A stretch of 64,000 bases of DNA from Labilibaculum manganireducens (lineage in GTDB: Bacteria > Bacteroidota > Bacteroidia > Bacteroidales > Marinifilaceae), in the NCBI RefSeq assembly GCF_002843385.1, contig NZ_MVDE01000021.1:1-64000 (forward strand), read 5' to 3'. Every line of letters begins with the position of its first letter. The first letter of the stretch is position 1. Made by a program: the position numbers and the translations under genes. Positions 8,670 to 17,272 of the stretch are shown here, piece by piece. The notes under the pieces are model-generated. The model saw only the letters and a list, made by a program, of their open reading frames with translations, was not told where the DNA came from and made no database searches.

Positions 8670-11600
8670 ATGAAAAGACTGCTAAGCCTGCTTTTGATCT
8701 TGCTTCCCGCTTTTGGCTGGGCACAGGAAATGAAGCAGATTAAAGGAACGGTTCTCTCGGAAAGCGATGGAGATGTTCTAATTGGTGCTTCGGTTTACAT
8801 TGATAAGTCAACTATTGGTGCCGAAACCAATATAAAAGGGATTATTGAGAACATTACATTGGGAACAATTACCGATTTTGATGGAAACTTCACATTGGAA
8901 GTTCCAAAAGAATTGAATACAATTGCCTGCAGCTTTTTGGGCTTCGAAACTCAAATGGTTGATATTACAGGAAAATCATTTATCACAATTAAACTTAGCA
9001 ATTCAACAAGTGAATTGAGTGAGGTTGTTGTTACCGGCTATCAGAAAATCGAAAAACGCAAGCTGACTTCGGCAGTTGTTAAAGTGAATGCTGACAATAT
9101 CAGACAAGCTGGTGTTCCAAACGTGGATCAGATGTTGAGTGGTCAAATCGCTGGTGTAACCAGTATTGTTCAAGGTGGGGCACCTGGAGCTCCGGCAAAA
9201 ATCCGCATCCGCGGTACAGCGTCATTAAACGGCACACAAGATCCGTTGTGGGTTTTGGATGGAATCCCTTTGGAAGGAAACGAAGTGCCTGATTACAACG
9301 ACAAAGACAATATCGATCAGTTGTACAATTCTTCTGTTGGCGGTTTAAATCCTCAGGATATTGCTGATATTACAATACTAAAAGATGCTGCGGCTACTGC
9401 AATTTATGGTGCCCGTGCAGCAAATGGGGTAATTGTGATTACAACTAAAAAGGGTAAAGCCGGACAAATGAAAGTGAATTTGACGAGTAATACTTCTTTT
9501 ATTTCACGACCTGATTTTGACAAGTTGAATTTAATGAATTCGAATGAGAAGGTAGATTTGGAAATGGCTTTGGCCAGTCGTGCCGATTTAACTTATAACA
9601 GTCAGTATGGCAGCATTTCACAAATTTTGAATGCAAATAATGATTGGGACAATTACCAAACAGGTGGTGTTTCAGCAATTGCACCGGAATCATTAGCGGC
9701 TATAAATGCATTAAGAAGTGTAGATGCTAATCTGGAAGATGAATTGTATCAGAATGCGGTGAATCAAGATCATAGTTTGAGTATTTCCGGTGGAAGTGAT
9801 TTGGCAACTTACTATTTTTCCCTCGGTGCTCATACCGAAAAAGGAACAACTATCGGTACATCGCTTAATCGTTACAATGTAACTTTAAAAACCGATTTTA
9901 ACTTACGTGATAATTTAAGATTAGGTGTTAGTTTATTTGCGAACGAACGCAATAGTAAATCTTACCTTACCGGATCAAGTAAATTAACAAATCCTGCAAA
10001 CTACGTACGTTTAGCCAATCCTTATTTAAAATTACGCGATGAAGATAATAATTACGTGTATAATGTTGATGAGGATGGCTTGTATAACATTGCTTACATT
10101 CCTTTCAATATTTTAGAGGAGAGAGCAGGAACACAGAACAAGTTAAAAGGACAAAGTGTTAACGCTATTTTAGATTTAGAATGGGATTTAAATTCTCATC
10201 TTAAATTTCGTACTCAATACGGAATTCAAATAGACAAAACAAATACTAAAAAAGAAGCGGAAGAGGAGACTTTCTTTGCCAGAAAAGAGCGTCACAAAAG
10301 CCGCTATTTTTCAGGAGGAGAACCATTATATTTTATTCCTGAAGGTGGAGTTCTTCAAAATTGGGAAGCGGATAACAGTTCTTATAATTGGAAAAATATT
10401 ATAGAGTACAATCAACTTTTTAATGATCAACATGAGGTTGAATTGATGGTTGGTAATGAATTACGCCAAAATGAATTTACTCAGGTTTATTCTGCAGCTT
10501 ACGGATGGAATGCCGAAAGAATGACTTCCAAGCCAGTTATTTTTAGAGATGAAGCTGATGCAAAATCGTTCCCATTATTTAGTAAAGTATATAGAAAGAA
10601 CCGCTATGCTTCATTTTTTGCAACAGCTTCGTATACTTACGACAGACGTTACACTTTTTTTGGGAGTATTCGTTTCGATGGTTCAGATTTGTTTGGTGTT
10701 GATCCAAAATACAGATATTTGCCTTTATATGCTTTAAGTGGAGCTTGGAATGCCAGCGAGGAGAGTTTTTTAAGTGATATTGATTGGTTGAGTCGTTTGA
10801 AGTTTCGTGCATCTTACGGATTGCAGGGAAATATTGATAAAGAAAGTTCCCCATACATTATTGGTACACCTACTACAGTTTCCAATCTTCCGGGAACCAA
10901 CGAAGATGGTATTGATGTAAGTGGTTTGCCAAACGATAAATTACGTTGGGAAAAAACATCTACCTACAATATTGGTACTGATCTCTCTTTATTTCATCAT
11001 GCTATTCGTATGAGTTTTGACTATTACGAAAGAAAAGGAACAGATTTGATAGGGACTCAGAATCTTCCACATGAGACTGGTTTTAGTGCCATGTCTGTAA
11101 ACTGGGCTGAAATGACAAATAAGGGTTGGGAATTGAGCATTGCCACCCGTAATGTTAAGACTGAAACTTTCGAATGGAATACCAGTTTTAATATTGCTCA
11201 CAACGAGAACAAAGTACTAAAAGAAAAAATTCCGGCAAATCAGTTTTTACCATCCCGCGAAGGATATTCGGCTAATTCAGTTTGGGTAATTAAAACAAAG
11301 GGCTTGGATGAGAACGGATATCCTTTGTTCGATAAGAATGGAACTGCTGTAACAGGAAAAGAGTTTTTCGATCTATACGATCAATATGCTGATTTTTGGC
11401 CGGGCAATTATGCAGGTTCAAATTTAACAACTGAGCAAGTGCGTGAGCTTTTCACATATGCGGGTGATTCAGATCCTAAATATTCCGGTGGTATTATCAA
11501 TACATTCAAGTATAAAAATATTGATTTGGCTGTCTCAGCGAATTTTAACCTGGGGATGAATATTTTGGCTCAGCCGGATTACAGCATGACCGAGTATGAC

Positions 11601-11996
11601 AGAGGAAGAAACACATCACGTAAATTATTGGATGTAATTAATGGAACCAATAAAAACCTGCCAAATTTATTAGGCTCTACGTCGGCTGACGGTGCCTATT
11701 GGATGGAAAAACAGTGGTACGATAACATTGATAATGCAGGAACATACCGTCATTTGGATACTTGGTTGAAAAAGGTAAATTACATGAGAATCAGTAGTAT
11801 TCGTTTGGGTTACACCTTGCCAAATATAATGTTAAAGCGCATCAGATTATCAAACGTACGATTCAGTTTAGAAGCTCGAAATCCATTTGTTATTTCCAAT
11901 GGATACGATGGCTATTTTGATCCGGAATCATATGGTAATATTTACGCTCAGCCACAGCAAAAATCATATACTTTAGGTGTTAATTTAACTTTCTAA
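8670..11996 (+). CDS. SusC/RagA-family TonB-linked outer membrane transporter
   Basis: The 1108-residue outer-membrane beta-barrel forms the channel of a SusCD importer. It has a cleavable signal peptide ending LLPAFGWAQ (about residue 19), a carboxypeptidase-like regulatory domain (about 24-112) and the junction LSEVVVTGYQKIEKRKLTSAV that leads into the plug. The plug motifs LSGQIAGV, IRIRGTASLNG and PLWVLDGIP follow, then VTILKDAAATAIYGARAANG-like sequence, and a barrel ending in an aromatic strand, SYTLGVNLTF. The regulatory domain carries an unusual short insertion around residues 45-70. The stop overlaps the first possible ATG of susD by one base, so the two genes are translationally close. 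Association with a metalloprotease argues for peptides rather than glycans as cargo, by analogy with RagAB; this is inference. Confidence 0.93.
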   Translation: MKRLLSLLLILLPAFGWAQEMKQIKGTVLSESDGDVLIGASVYIDKSTIGAETNIKGIIENITLGTITDFDGNFTLEVPKELNTIACSFLGFETQMVDITGKSFITIKLSNSTSELSEVVVTGYQKIEKRKLTSAVVKVNADNIRQAGVPNVDQMLSGQIAGVTSIVQGGAPGAPAKIRIRGTASLNGTQDPLWVLDGIPLEGNEVPDYNDKDNIDQLYNSSVGGLNPQDIADITILKDAAATAIYGARAANGVIVITTKKGKAGQMKVNLTSNTSFISRPDFDKLNLMNSNEKVDLEMALASRADLTYNSQYGSISQILNANNDWDNYQTGGVSAIAPESLAAINALRSVDANLEDELYQNAVNQDHSLSISGGSDLATYYFSLGAHTEKGTTIGTSLNRYNVTLKTDFNLRDNLRLGVSLFANERNSKSYLTGSSKLTNPANYVRLANPYLKLRDEDNNYVYNVDEDGLYNIAYIPFNILEERAGTQNKLKGQSVNAILDLEWDLNSHLKFRTQYGIQIDKTNTKKEAEEETFFARKERHKSRYFSGGEPLYFIPEGGVLQNWEADNSSYNWKNIIEYNQLFNDQHEVELMVGNELRQNEFTQVYSAAYGWNAERMTSKPVIFRDEADAKSFPLFSKVYRKNRYASFFATASYTYDRRYTFFGSIRFDGSDLFGVDPKYRYLPLYALSGAWNASEESFLSDIDWLSRLKFRASYGLQGNIDKESSPYIIGTPTTVSNLPGTNEDGIDVSGLPNDKLRWEKTSTYNIGTDLSLFHHAIRMSFDYYERKGTDLIGTQNLPHETGFSAMSVNWAEMTNKGWELSIATRNVKTETFEWNTSFNIAHNENKVLKEKIPANQFLPSREGYSANSVWVIKTKGLDENGYPLFDKNGTAVTGKEFFDLYDQYADFWPGNYAGSNLTTEQVRELFTYAGDSDPKYSGGIINTFKYKNIDLAVSANFNLGMNILAQPDYSMTEYDRGRNTSRKLLDVINGTNKNLPNLLGSTSADGAYWMEKQWYDNIDNAGTYRHLDTWLKKVNYMRISSIRLGYTLPNIMLKRIRLSNVRFSLEARNPFVISNGYDGYFDPESYGNIYAQPQQKSYTLGVNLTF

Positions 11997-12007
11997 TGAC
12001 TTACACA

Positions 12008-13348
12008 ATGAAAAAATTAAATATATACATTGCCCTGTTGTTGGCGGTTGTGAGCTTTTCTGCCTGCGATAATTATTTGGATGTAAAGCCAAAAGACCGG
12101 TTGATTCCAACAACAACAGATGATTTTCGGGCTTTACTGACAAGTGCATACAATGGAATTCCTGCCGATAAAGGAAGAATTGCTTTTAGAACCGATGAAG
12201 TAAAGTTGAATGAAACAAAATATGATCTTACAGAAGTTCAGGATATCTATTTATGGAATGATGTCAACCAATCATCAAACACATTGGGTTTTTCATGGCA
12301 GCAATATTACAAAATGATCATGTATGCCAATCACATTATAGATGCTGGTGCTGATGCAACTGAAGGAAGTTCTGAAGAAATTGATCAAATTGTTGGAGAA
12401 GCTTACTTATTGAGAGCTTTAATGCATTTTAATTTGGTAAATCTTTATGGTTTGCCTTACAATTCAGCCACTGCTAATACCGATAAAGGCGTGCCTCTTT
12501 CATTAAAAATTGATACGGAAGCTGAATATTTTGCCAGTAGTGTGGGTGAGGTTTATACACAAATAGTATCAGATATTACAGATGGAATAGCGAAGTTGAA
12601 CATTGAAACTTACGAAACAGGATTGAATTATCGTTTCAGTAAGTTGGCCGCTTTGGCCTTTCAATCAAGAGTTTATTTGTATATGGGTGATTTTGAAAAT
12701 GCAAGAAAATTTGCTCTGGAAGTTCTAAAAGTGAAAGCTGATTTGCAGGATATTAGTGTTGATACTTCGGTATTACCTTATGCGTATACTTCTGTTGAAA
12801 GCATTTTGGCATTAGAAGATGTAATTTCATCAATGGTTGAAAATGCGTCGTTTATTTCTGACAATATGAAAGCAGCTTTCAATCACGATAACGATAATCG
12901 TTTTAGAATGTATTTTAAAGATTCAGATGATGTAGCGGGCGAATTTATAATCACTAAAGAGCATCAAAGTACTACCAAATGTACATTCAGAACATCTGAA
13001 ATGTATTTGACAATTGCTGAGTGTGCTGCAAAACTAGACGATTTGGATCAAGCTCGAAACTATTTAAATCAGTTGAAAGCAAAACGTTTACTTACTGATT
13101 TTTACAATACAGAAGTAACTCGTATTGCTGGATTAAACAAAGCAGAATTAATTGCAGAAATTGCAAATGAGAGATATAGAGAGTTTGCTTTTGAAGGACA
13201 TCGTTGGTTCGATTTACGAAGAACAACTCAAGAGCCAATTGATCATGCCTATAAAACAGAGTCAGCGACTCTAAATCAGGGCGATCCCCGTTATACGCTC
13301 CGTTATCCGGATGAAGCCATAAACAACAATCCAAATTTGAGTAATTAG
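12008..13348 (+). CDS. SusD/RagB-family outer membrane lipoprotein
   Basis: The 446-residue surface lipoprotein is the lid/substrate-binding partner of the SusC channel encoded just upstream. The signal peptide ends in a lipobox, VSFSACDNYLDVKPKD, where CDNYLDVKP is the classic SusD N-terminus. TPR-like helices follow (for example GEAYLLRALMHFNLVNLYG), and a conserved C-terminal block, IANERYREFAFEGHRWFDLRRT, is diagnostic for the family. An ATG 12 bases upstream overlaps the susC stop, but MKKLNIYIALLL at 12008 begins the signal peptide properly and was preferred. At 446 residues it is shorter than most SusD proteins (about 500-600), in line with small-substrate RagB-like members. The family call is firm and the substrate is unknown. 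Confidence 0.93.
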   Translation: MKKLNIYIALLLAVVSFSACDNYLDVKPKDRLIPTTTDDFRALLTSAYNGIPADKGRIAFRTDEVKLNETKYDLTEVQDIYLWNDVNQSSNTLGFSWQQYYKMIMYANHIIDAGADATEGSSEEIDQIVGEAYLLRALMHFNLVNLYGLPYNSATANTDKGVPLSLKIDTEAEYFASSVGEVYTQIVSDITDGIAKLNIETYETGLNYRFSKLAALAFQSRVYLYMGDFENARKFALEVLKVKADLQDISVDTSVLPYAYTSVESILALEDVISSMVENASFISDNMKAAFNHDNDNRFRMYFKDSDDVAGEFIITKEHQSTTKCTFRTSEMYLTIAECAAKLDDLDQARNYLNQLKAKRLLTDFYNTEVTRIAGLNKAELIAEIANERYREFAFEGHRWFDLRRTTQEPIDHAYKTESATLNQGDPRYTLRYPDEAINNNPNLSN

Positions 13349-13373
13349 GTTAATTAGCATATCAATAAAATGA

Positions 13374-13411
13374 AATTAGGGGTTTTCCATTACGGATTGC
13401 CCCTTTTCTTT
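13374..13411 (+). terminator. Possible terminator after susD
   Basis: AGGGG is followed 17 bases later by CCCCT and a T-rich run (TTTTCTTTT), about 25 bp past susD and just before the LytTR regulator gene. The stem is short, so this is a tentative call. Confidence 0.45.
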
Positions 13412-13443
13412 TGTAATTTGGCAGGGGTAAAAACAGGACAGAA

Positions 13444-14214
13444 ATGATTAGAATAGCTATTGTTGAGGATGAACATTTGGCAGCGCGTGAACTGGAAAAA
13501 ATGCTGCTGGCCATACGTCCGGATAAAATTGAAATTAAAGCACATTTGGAAAATGTTGAGCAGGCCGTACAATATCTGTCCGGGCATAAGCTTGATTTGA
13601 TTTTTATGGATGTTCACTTGGGGGATGGCAACAGTTTTGAGATATTCAACAGACTGGATCTTACAACACCTGTTATTTTCACCACAGCCTACGATCAATA
13701 TGCAATTCAGGCCTTTAAACAATGCAGTGTTGATTATTTACTAAAGCCAATGGATTTTGAAGATGTGGAAGCAGCCATCACAAAGTTCGAGACAATGTTT
13801 CATGAGAAAGAATCTCTTGATTTTAGTGCTCTTCAGACATCTTTAAACAGCTTAATGACCGGGGATCAGTATCAGGAACGGTTCATGGTGAGCCGGGGAG
13901 ACAGACTCAGTTCATTGGAAGTTGAAAAAGTGGCTTACTTTATGGCAGACGGCAAGGCGCTTTATCTATTTGGATTTGACGGGAACCGTTATCTTTTTGA
14001 TGGAACTCTGACATCTTTGGAGAGCAAATTGAATCCGAAACGTTTTTTCCGGATTAACCGCAAATTTATGGTCAGCTATCAGGCCATTGAAGATATGCAC
14101 TACTATTCAAAAAACAGAATAAAATTAAATCTCAAACCCAATCACGCGGAATGTATTGATGCCATTGTTAGTCAGGACCGGTGCACTGAGTTCAAGAAAT
14201 GGTTAAATCAGTAA
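13444..14214 (+). CDS. LytTR-family response regulator
   Basis: The 256-residue cytoplasmic transcription regulator has a receiver domain (residues 1-120) with the acidic pair in VEDE (8-9), phospho-acceptor Asp56 in DLIFMDVHLG and the conserved Lys in DYLLKPMD. A LytTR DNA-binding domain follows (about 155-255), with motifs such as VEKVAYFMADGKALYL and FFRINRKFMVSYQAI. It should be the partner of a LytS-type kinase; the only one nearby is at 3688-5634, separated from it by the protease/SusCD genes. Split kinase/regulator placement around the regulated genes suggests that it controls the locus. No LytTR direct-repeat operator could be assigned by eye. Confidence 0.92.
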   Translation: MIRIAIVEDEHLAARELEKMLLAIRPDKIEIKAHLENVEQAVQYLSGHKLDLIFMDVHLGDGNSFEIFNRLDLTTPVIFTTAYDQYAIQAFKQCSVDYLLKPMDFEDVEAAITKFETMFHEKESLDFSALQTSLNSLMTGDQYQERFMVSRGDRLSSLEVEKVAYFMADGKALYLFGFDGNRYLFDGTLTSLESKLNPKRFFRINRKFMVSYQAIEDMHYYSKNRIKLNLKPNHAECIDAIVSQDRCTEFKKWLNQ

Positions 14215-14357
14215 ACCTAAAATACAGGGGTCTGCTAAAAAGTGTGAATTATTTAACACAGAGTCATTATTATAGTATTCTTTTCGTCTAAATGTGATTT
14301 CATCTCGTATTATTGCATAATTAAAATTTATTGATAATTATAAAATAATTTCGTGTC

Positions 14358-15206
14358 ATGAAGAACTGTGTTCTTGTATCCTTTTGTATTTTTATTTCGT
14401 TTTGTTCCGCTTCTTGTTCCAGTGATGATAGTTTATCCAAAGCGGATTACTACAATCTTTCCAATTTGCCTTTAGATACCGGCGGAACTCATTCCAGTCA
14501 CATATTGGCAGAAGCTAATGCTCCCTATGGTTACTACGTTTATCAACCCGCAGGATACGATGATGATAAGGATTCAATGTATCCTTTATTGATTTTCCTG
14601 CATGGTTCCGGTGAAAAAGGCAACAGCGTCAAACATCCTGAATATTTAGAGCGGATTCTTGTGAACGGACCTCCAAAAATGATTGAAAATGGAAGTTGGT
14701 CACCAAAATATCCTATGTTAGTGGTTTCTCCTCAATGTCATGACGATGGCTGGCAAGCTGACAAAATAAAGCGTTTTGTTGAATTCATCATAGAAAAATA
14801 CAAAGTGAATGAACGCAGAATATACATGACAGGTATAAGTATGGGCGGTTTTGGATGCTTTAGTTATGTGGGAACTTATGGTGATGAGTCTCATATTACT
14901 GCTCTTGTGCCCATTTGCGGTGGAGGAAATACAGAACAGGCAGTAAAATTTAAAAACATTCCGGTTTGGGCATTTCACGGAGAAAGTGATGCGACGGTTG
15001 CACCGTCCAAATCAAAAAACATGATTGAGGCAATAAACAACATCAATCCGACAGAAAAAGCTAAAATTACATTGTACCCTGATGTTGCGCACGACTCTTG
15101 GACCTACACTTACGAAGGAACAGGAATGGGGAAAGAAAATGCAGACTACGATGCATTTAGTTCAGATATTTATACCTGGATGCTGGAGCATGAGAAAAAA
15201 GAATAA
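14358..15206 (+). CDS. Alpha/beta-hydrolase lipoprotein (predicted esterase/phospholipase, COG4099-like)
   Basis: The 282-residue protein begins with a lipoprotein signal peptide whose lipobox is SFCSASCSSDD. It then shows an alpha/beta-hydrolase fold: LIFLHGSGEKGNS provides the HG oxyanion region, GISMGGFG is the GxSxGG nucleophile elbow, and the acid/base residues are probably the Asp in GESDATVAPS and the His in VAHDSWTYTY. It is likely anchored in the outer membrane or periplasm and hydrolyses esters, perhaps acylated polysaccharides. It stands alone, ends before a 145-bp palindromic repeat and has no operon partner. The substrate is unknown. A distantly similar hydrolase without a signal peptide lies at 37125-37931. 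Confidence 0.8.
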   Translation: MKNCVLVSFCIFISFCSASCSSDDSLSKADYYNLSNLPLDTGGTHSSHILAEANAPYGYYVYQPAGYDDDKDSMYPLLIFLHGSGEKGNSVKHPEYLERILVNGPPKMIENGSWSPKYPMLVVSPQCHDDGWQADKIKRFVEFIIEKYKVNERRIYMTGISMGGFGCFSYVGTYGDESHITALVPICGGGNTEQAVKFKNIPVWAFHGESDATVAPSKSKNMIEAINNINPTEKAKITLYPDVAHDSWTYTYEGTGMGKENADYDAFSSDIYTWMLEHEKKE

Positions 15207-15227
15207 GTATTTGAAATTATAGATTAA

Positions 15228-15372
15228 AAAAAAAGAGGGTGTCCAAAAAGTAATATTTTGTATCGGATTGTCATGTTGAGCAAAGTCGAAATATCTGTTT
15301 TTCAGAGTGAAAGATTCTTCGGCAAGCTCAGAATGACAATGGAACTATACTTTTTGGACACCCTCTTTTTTT
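15228..15372. repeat. 145-bp palindromic repeat element (MITE/REP-like)
   Basis: Perfect 25-bp terminal inverted repeats (15228-15252 and 15348-15372, core GAGGGTGTCC) flank a second, imperfect inverted pair, 15267-15296 against 15312-15340 (TGTCATGTTGAGC / GCTCAGAATGACA). The whole element can fold into one long hairpin. It lies between two convergent genes and ends in T-runs on both strands, so it can act as a bidirectional terminator. No gene is inside. It resembles dispersed palindromic repeats common in this phylum. Confidence 0.9.
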
Positions 15373-15387
15373 GTCGATGATACTTTA

Positions 15388-16023
15388 CTATCGAATAAAG
15401 TTGGTATATATTTTTTTCTCCTGCACAGGAGCTTCTACCTTATCTTTCCCCTGATCAATTAATTGCAATAGATAAGTCATGTTCTTACCCAAAACTCTCA
15501 TAATCTGCATGCCTTCTTCATCCTGTAAAACTTGCCCTGGAGTAGTTCCATGAATCACATTCCAATAATTCGAGGTCGGTACCATCATTTCTGAATAGTT
15601 GAGATAATTGTTCAGCTCGTTAAAGGTTGGCAAGCCTCCCGAACGACGAACCGCTACAACCGAAGCGCCAACTTTGTGGCGAAACAAGTTGCCGTTTGCA
15701 CCACTCACATAGAATGCGCGGTCTAAAAACGATTTCATATTTGCTCCCAAAGATGCATAATGAACAGGTGAGCCAAGCAGAATTCCATCGGCTTCTTTCA
15801 TCTTTTGAATCCAAATGTTTACATCATCTCCTTTAATTACACACTTTTCATCCTTGTTTTTAGCACACTGACCGCAGGCGGTACAACCTTTTACTCCTTT
15901 ATTTCCAACAGGCACGATCTCTGTTTCAATACCTTGCAGTTCCAACTGCTCTGTTACTAATTTAAGGGCATGGTAAGTGTTTCCTTCTTTTTTCGGACTT
16001 CCGTTAAATGCGACTACCTTCAT
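15388..16023 (-). CDS. NADPH-dependent FMN reductase / flavodoxin-like iron-sulfur flavoprotein
   Basis: The 211-residue cytoplasmic protein belongs to the NAD(P)H-dependent FMN reductase (flavodoxin-fold) group. The N-terminus MKVVAFNGSPKKEGNTYHAL is the FMN phosphate-binding loop. GCTACGQCAKNKDEKC (about residues 45-60) has the close cysteines typical of iron-sulfur flavoprotein relatives, and GSPVHYASLGANMKSFLDR is the second flavin-binding segment. The family reduces quinones, nitro compounds or metals, or passes electrons within the cell; the substrate is unknown. The next gene upstream on the same strand is a ferredoxin-nitroreductase, so the two may belong to one small redox group, though 159 bp separate them. 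Confidence 0.85.
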   Translation of the reverse strand: MKVVAFNGSPKKEGNTYHALKLVTEQLELQGIETEIVPVGNKGVKGCTACGQCAKNKDEKCVIKGDDVNIWIQKMKEADGILLGSPVHYASLGANMKSFLDRAFYVSGANGNLFRHKVGASVVAVRRSGGLPTFNELNNYLNYSEMMVPTSNYWNVIHGTTPGQVLQDEEGMQIMRVLGKNMTYLLQLIDQGKDKVEAPVQEKKIYTNFIR

Positions 16024-16182
16024 TTTTTGAGTTTTATTGTTTTTATGATTTCAGATTCGTGGAAAATTGATTGGTTCACACCAATTGAAAGTGCAAAAAT
16101 AAGCAGGAACTGAATACAATTGTTTTAATAAAATGTTAATAGAATTAATCTATTGTAAGAATCCCTGAGGAATACAGGCATC

Positions 16183-17013
16183 TTATTTTTCAAGCTTTAT
16201 CCGGTTCACTTTTAAGCCTTCCGATTGAATTCCCCGGGTATATTTTACGGCAGATTTACCAAACAGCATTACATATCCAATCGTATGATCTTTTGGTATG
16301 CCAATCAGAGTACGTAATTCAGGATCTATATCATCAATGGCCCATTTTACCATTCCGTTCCAAAGAGTACCTATTCCGTGTGAGTTGGCTATTAATTCAA
16401 AATAACTCAATGTAATTAAACAATCTGCCATTGGTGAAGCATCAGCAGATGGGGCTGAAGCAATAATCAAGTGCGGAGCATCTCTAAAAATAACATCCAC
16501 ACCTTTGGTTTCCCATAATTTCTGATAGGACAGCAGGAATTGAAACCGCTTTTCCAGTGTTCCTGATTCTCTGGCATTTTTCAGTGAATCGTAGACTTTT
16601 AACCGGAATAAGTCCAAATCCTCTTTGTTGTCAATTAACGACAGTAAAACAGCATTGTCGTTATGTCCTGTTGGTGCATGCGCGGCCGTTTCAATCAGTT
16701 CCTGAATTAATTTCTTATCGATGGTTTCCTTTTTGTATTTTCGGATCGAGCGTCTGGTTTTTATCAATCTGCTGATTGCTTCAGGCTTTGGCATTTCACC
16801 TTTTGCCGAAACACTGTCTTCCGGTTTTTTTCCCAATATCGAAAGTGCTGCCGTAGGACAAATGGCTAAACAGTGCTGACATTTCAAACAATTCATCTCC
16901 TTTTCTTTTCGGATTACAGGCTTTGGATTCAATTCTATAATTCCAACCGGACAATCCTGTGCACAAAGACCGCACTCAATACATTTATCTTCCTCTATCT
17001 TAAAATCTAACAT
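16183..17013 (-). CDS. Nitroreductase with N-terminal 2x[4Fe-4S] ferredoxin domain
   Basis: The 276-residue protein fuses a bacterial ferredoxin to a nitroreductase-fold flavoprotein. The ferredoxin part has two clusters, CIECGLCAQDCPVG (near residue 11) and CLKCQHCLAICPTA (near 42). The FMN domain starts at about 75 with RLIKTRRSIRKYKKE, the classic nitroreductase signature, and continues with AAHAPTGHNDN and GIPKDHTIGYVMLFG. Electrons probably pass from the clusters to FMN. Such enzymes reduce diverse substrates in anaerobes; the true one is unknown. A TTG three codons upstream is in frame, but the ATG at 17013 gives MLDFKIEEDKC and was chosen. It is divergent from the thiamin operon. Confidence 0.87.
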   Translation of the reverse strand: MLDFKIEEDKCIECGLCAQDCPVGIIELNPKPVIRKEKEMNCLKCQHCLAICPTAALSILGKKPEDSVSAKGEMPKPEAISRLIKTRRSIRKYKKETIDKKLIQELIETAAHAPTGHNDNAVLLSLIDNKEDLDLFRLKVYDSLKNARESGTLEKRFQFLLSYQKLWETKGVDVIFRDAPHLIIASAPSADASPMADCLITLSYFELIANSHGIGTLWNGMVKWAIDDIDPELRTLIGIPKDHTIGYVMLFGKSAVKYTRGIQSEGLKVNRIKLEK

Positions 17014-17110
17014 GGTTTGCAAGCTTATTATTTGCAGGCAAAGATAATTTATCCCGGGAATTAATCCGTAAAATATGCCAATGTGAAGAGCCTGTTCCGG
17101 TTTTTTATTT

Positions 17111-17118
17111 TACATTTG
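17111..17118 (+). promoter_or_regulatory. -7 promoter box for the thi operon
   Basis: TACATTTG matches the Bacteroidota -7 consensus TAnnTTTG and lies about 13 bp before the riboswitch, so the transcript would begin just upstream of the aptamer. No clear TTTG was seen at -33. Confidence 0.55.
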
Positions 17119-17130
17119 CATCTATATAAA

Positions 17131-17206
17131 CTAGGGGTGCCTAACTTTAAGGCTGAGATCATACCCTTTACCTGATCAGGATAATGCCTGCGTAGGAAAG
17201 TAAAGA
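17131..17206 (+). promoter_or_regulatory. TPP riboswitch (THI element)
   Basis: The leader of thi4 holds the conserved THI-box blocks in order: GGGGTGCC, GGCTGAGATCATACCC, ACCTGATCAGGATAATGCC and GCGTAGGAAAG. This is a complete aptamer for thiamin pyrophosphate, placed about 65 bp before the thi4 start. Binding of TPP is expected to shut off the thi4-thiE-thiC operon. The expression platform (about 17207-17270) is not obvious by eye. Confidence 0.95.
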
Positions 17207-17272
17207 AAAGTCTGCTTTTTTGGAGTAGGACCGCCCCTGTTTATTACTATTATTCACTTAATAAGCAATAAA

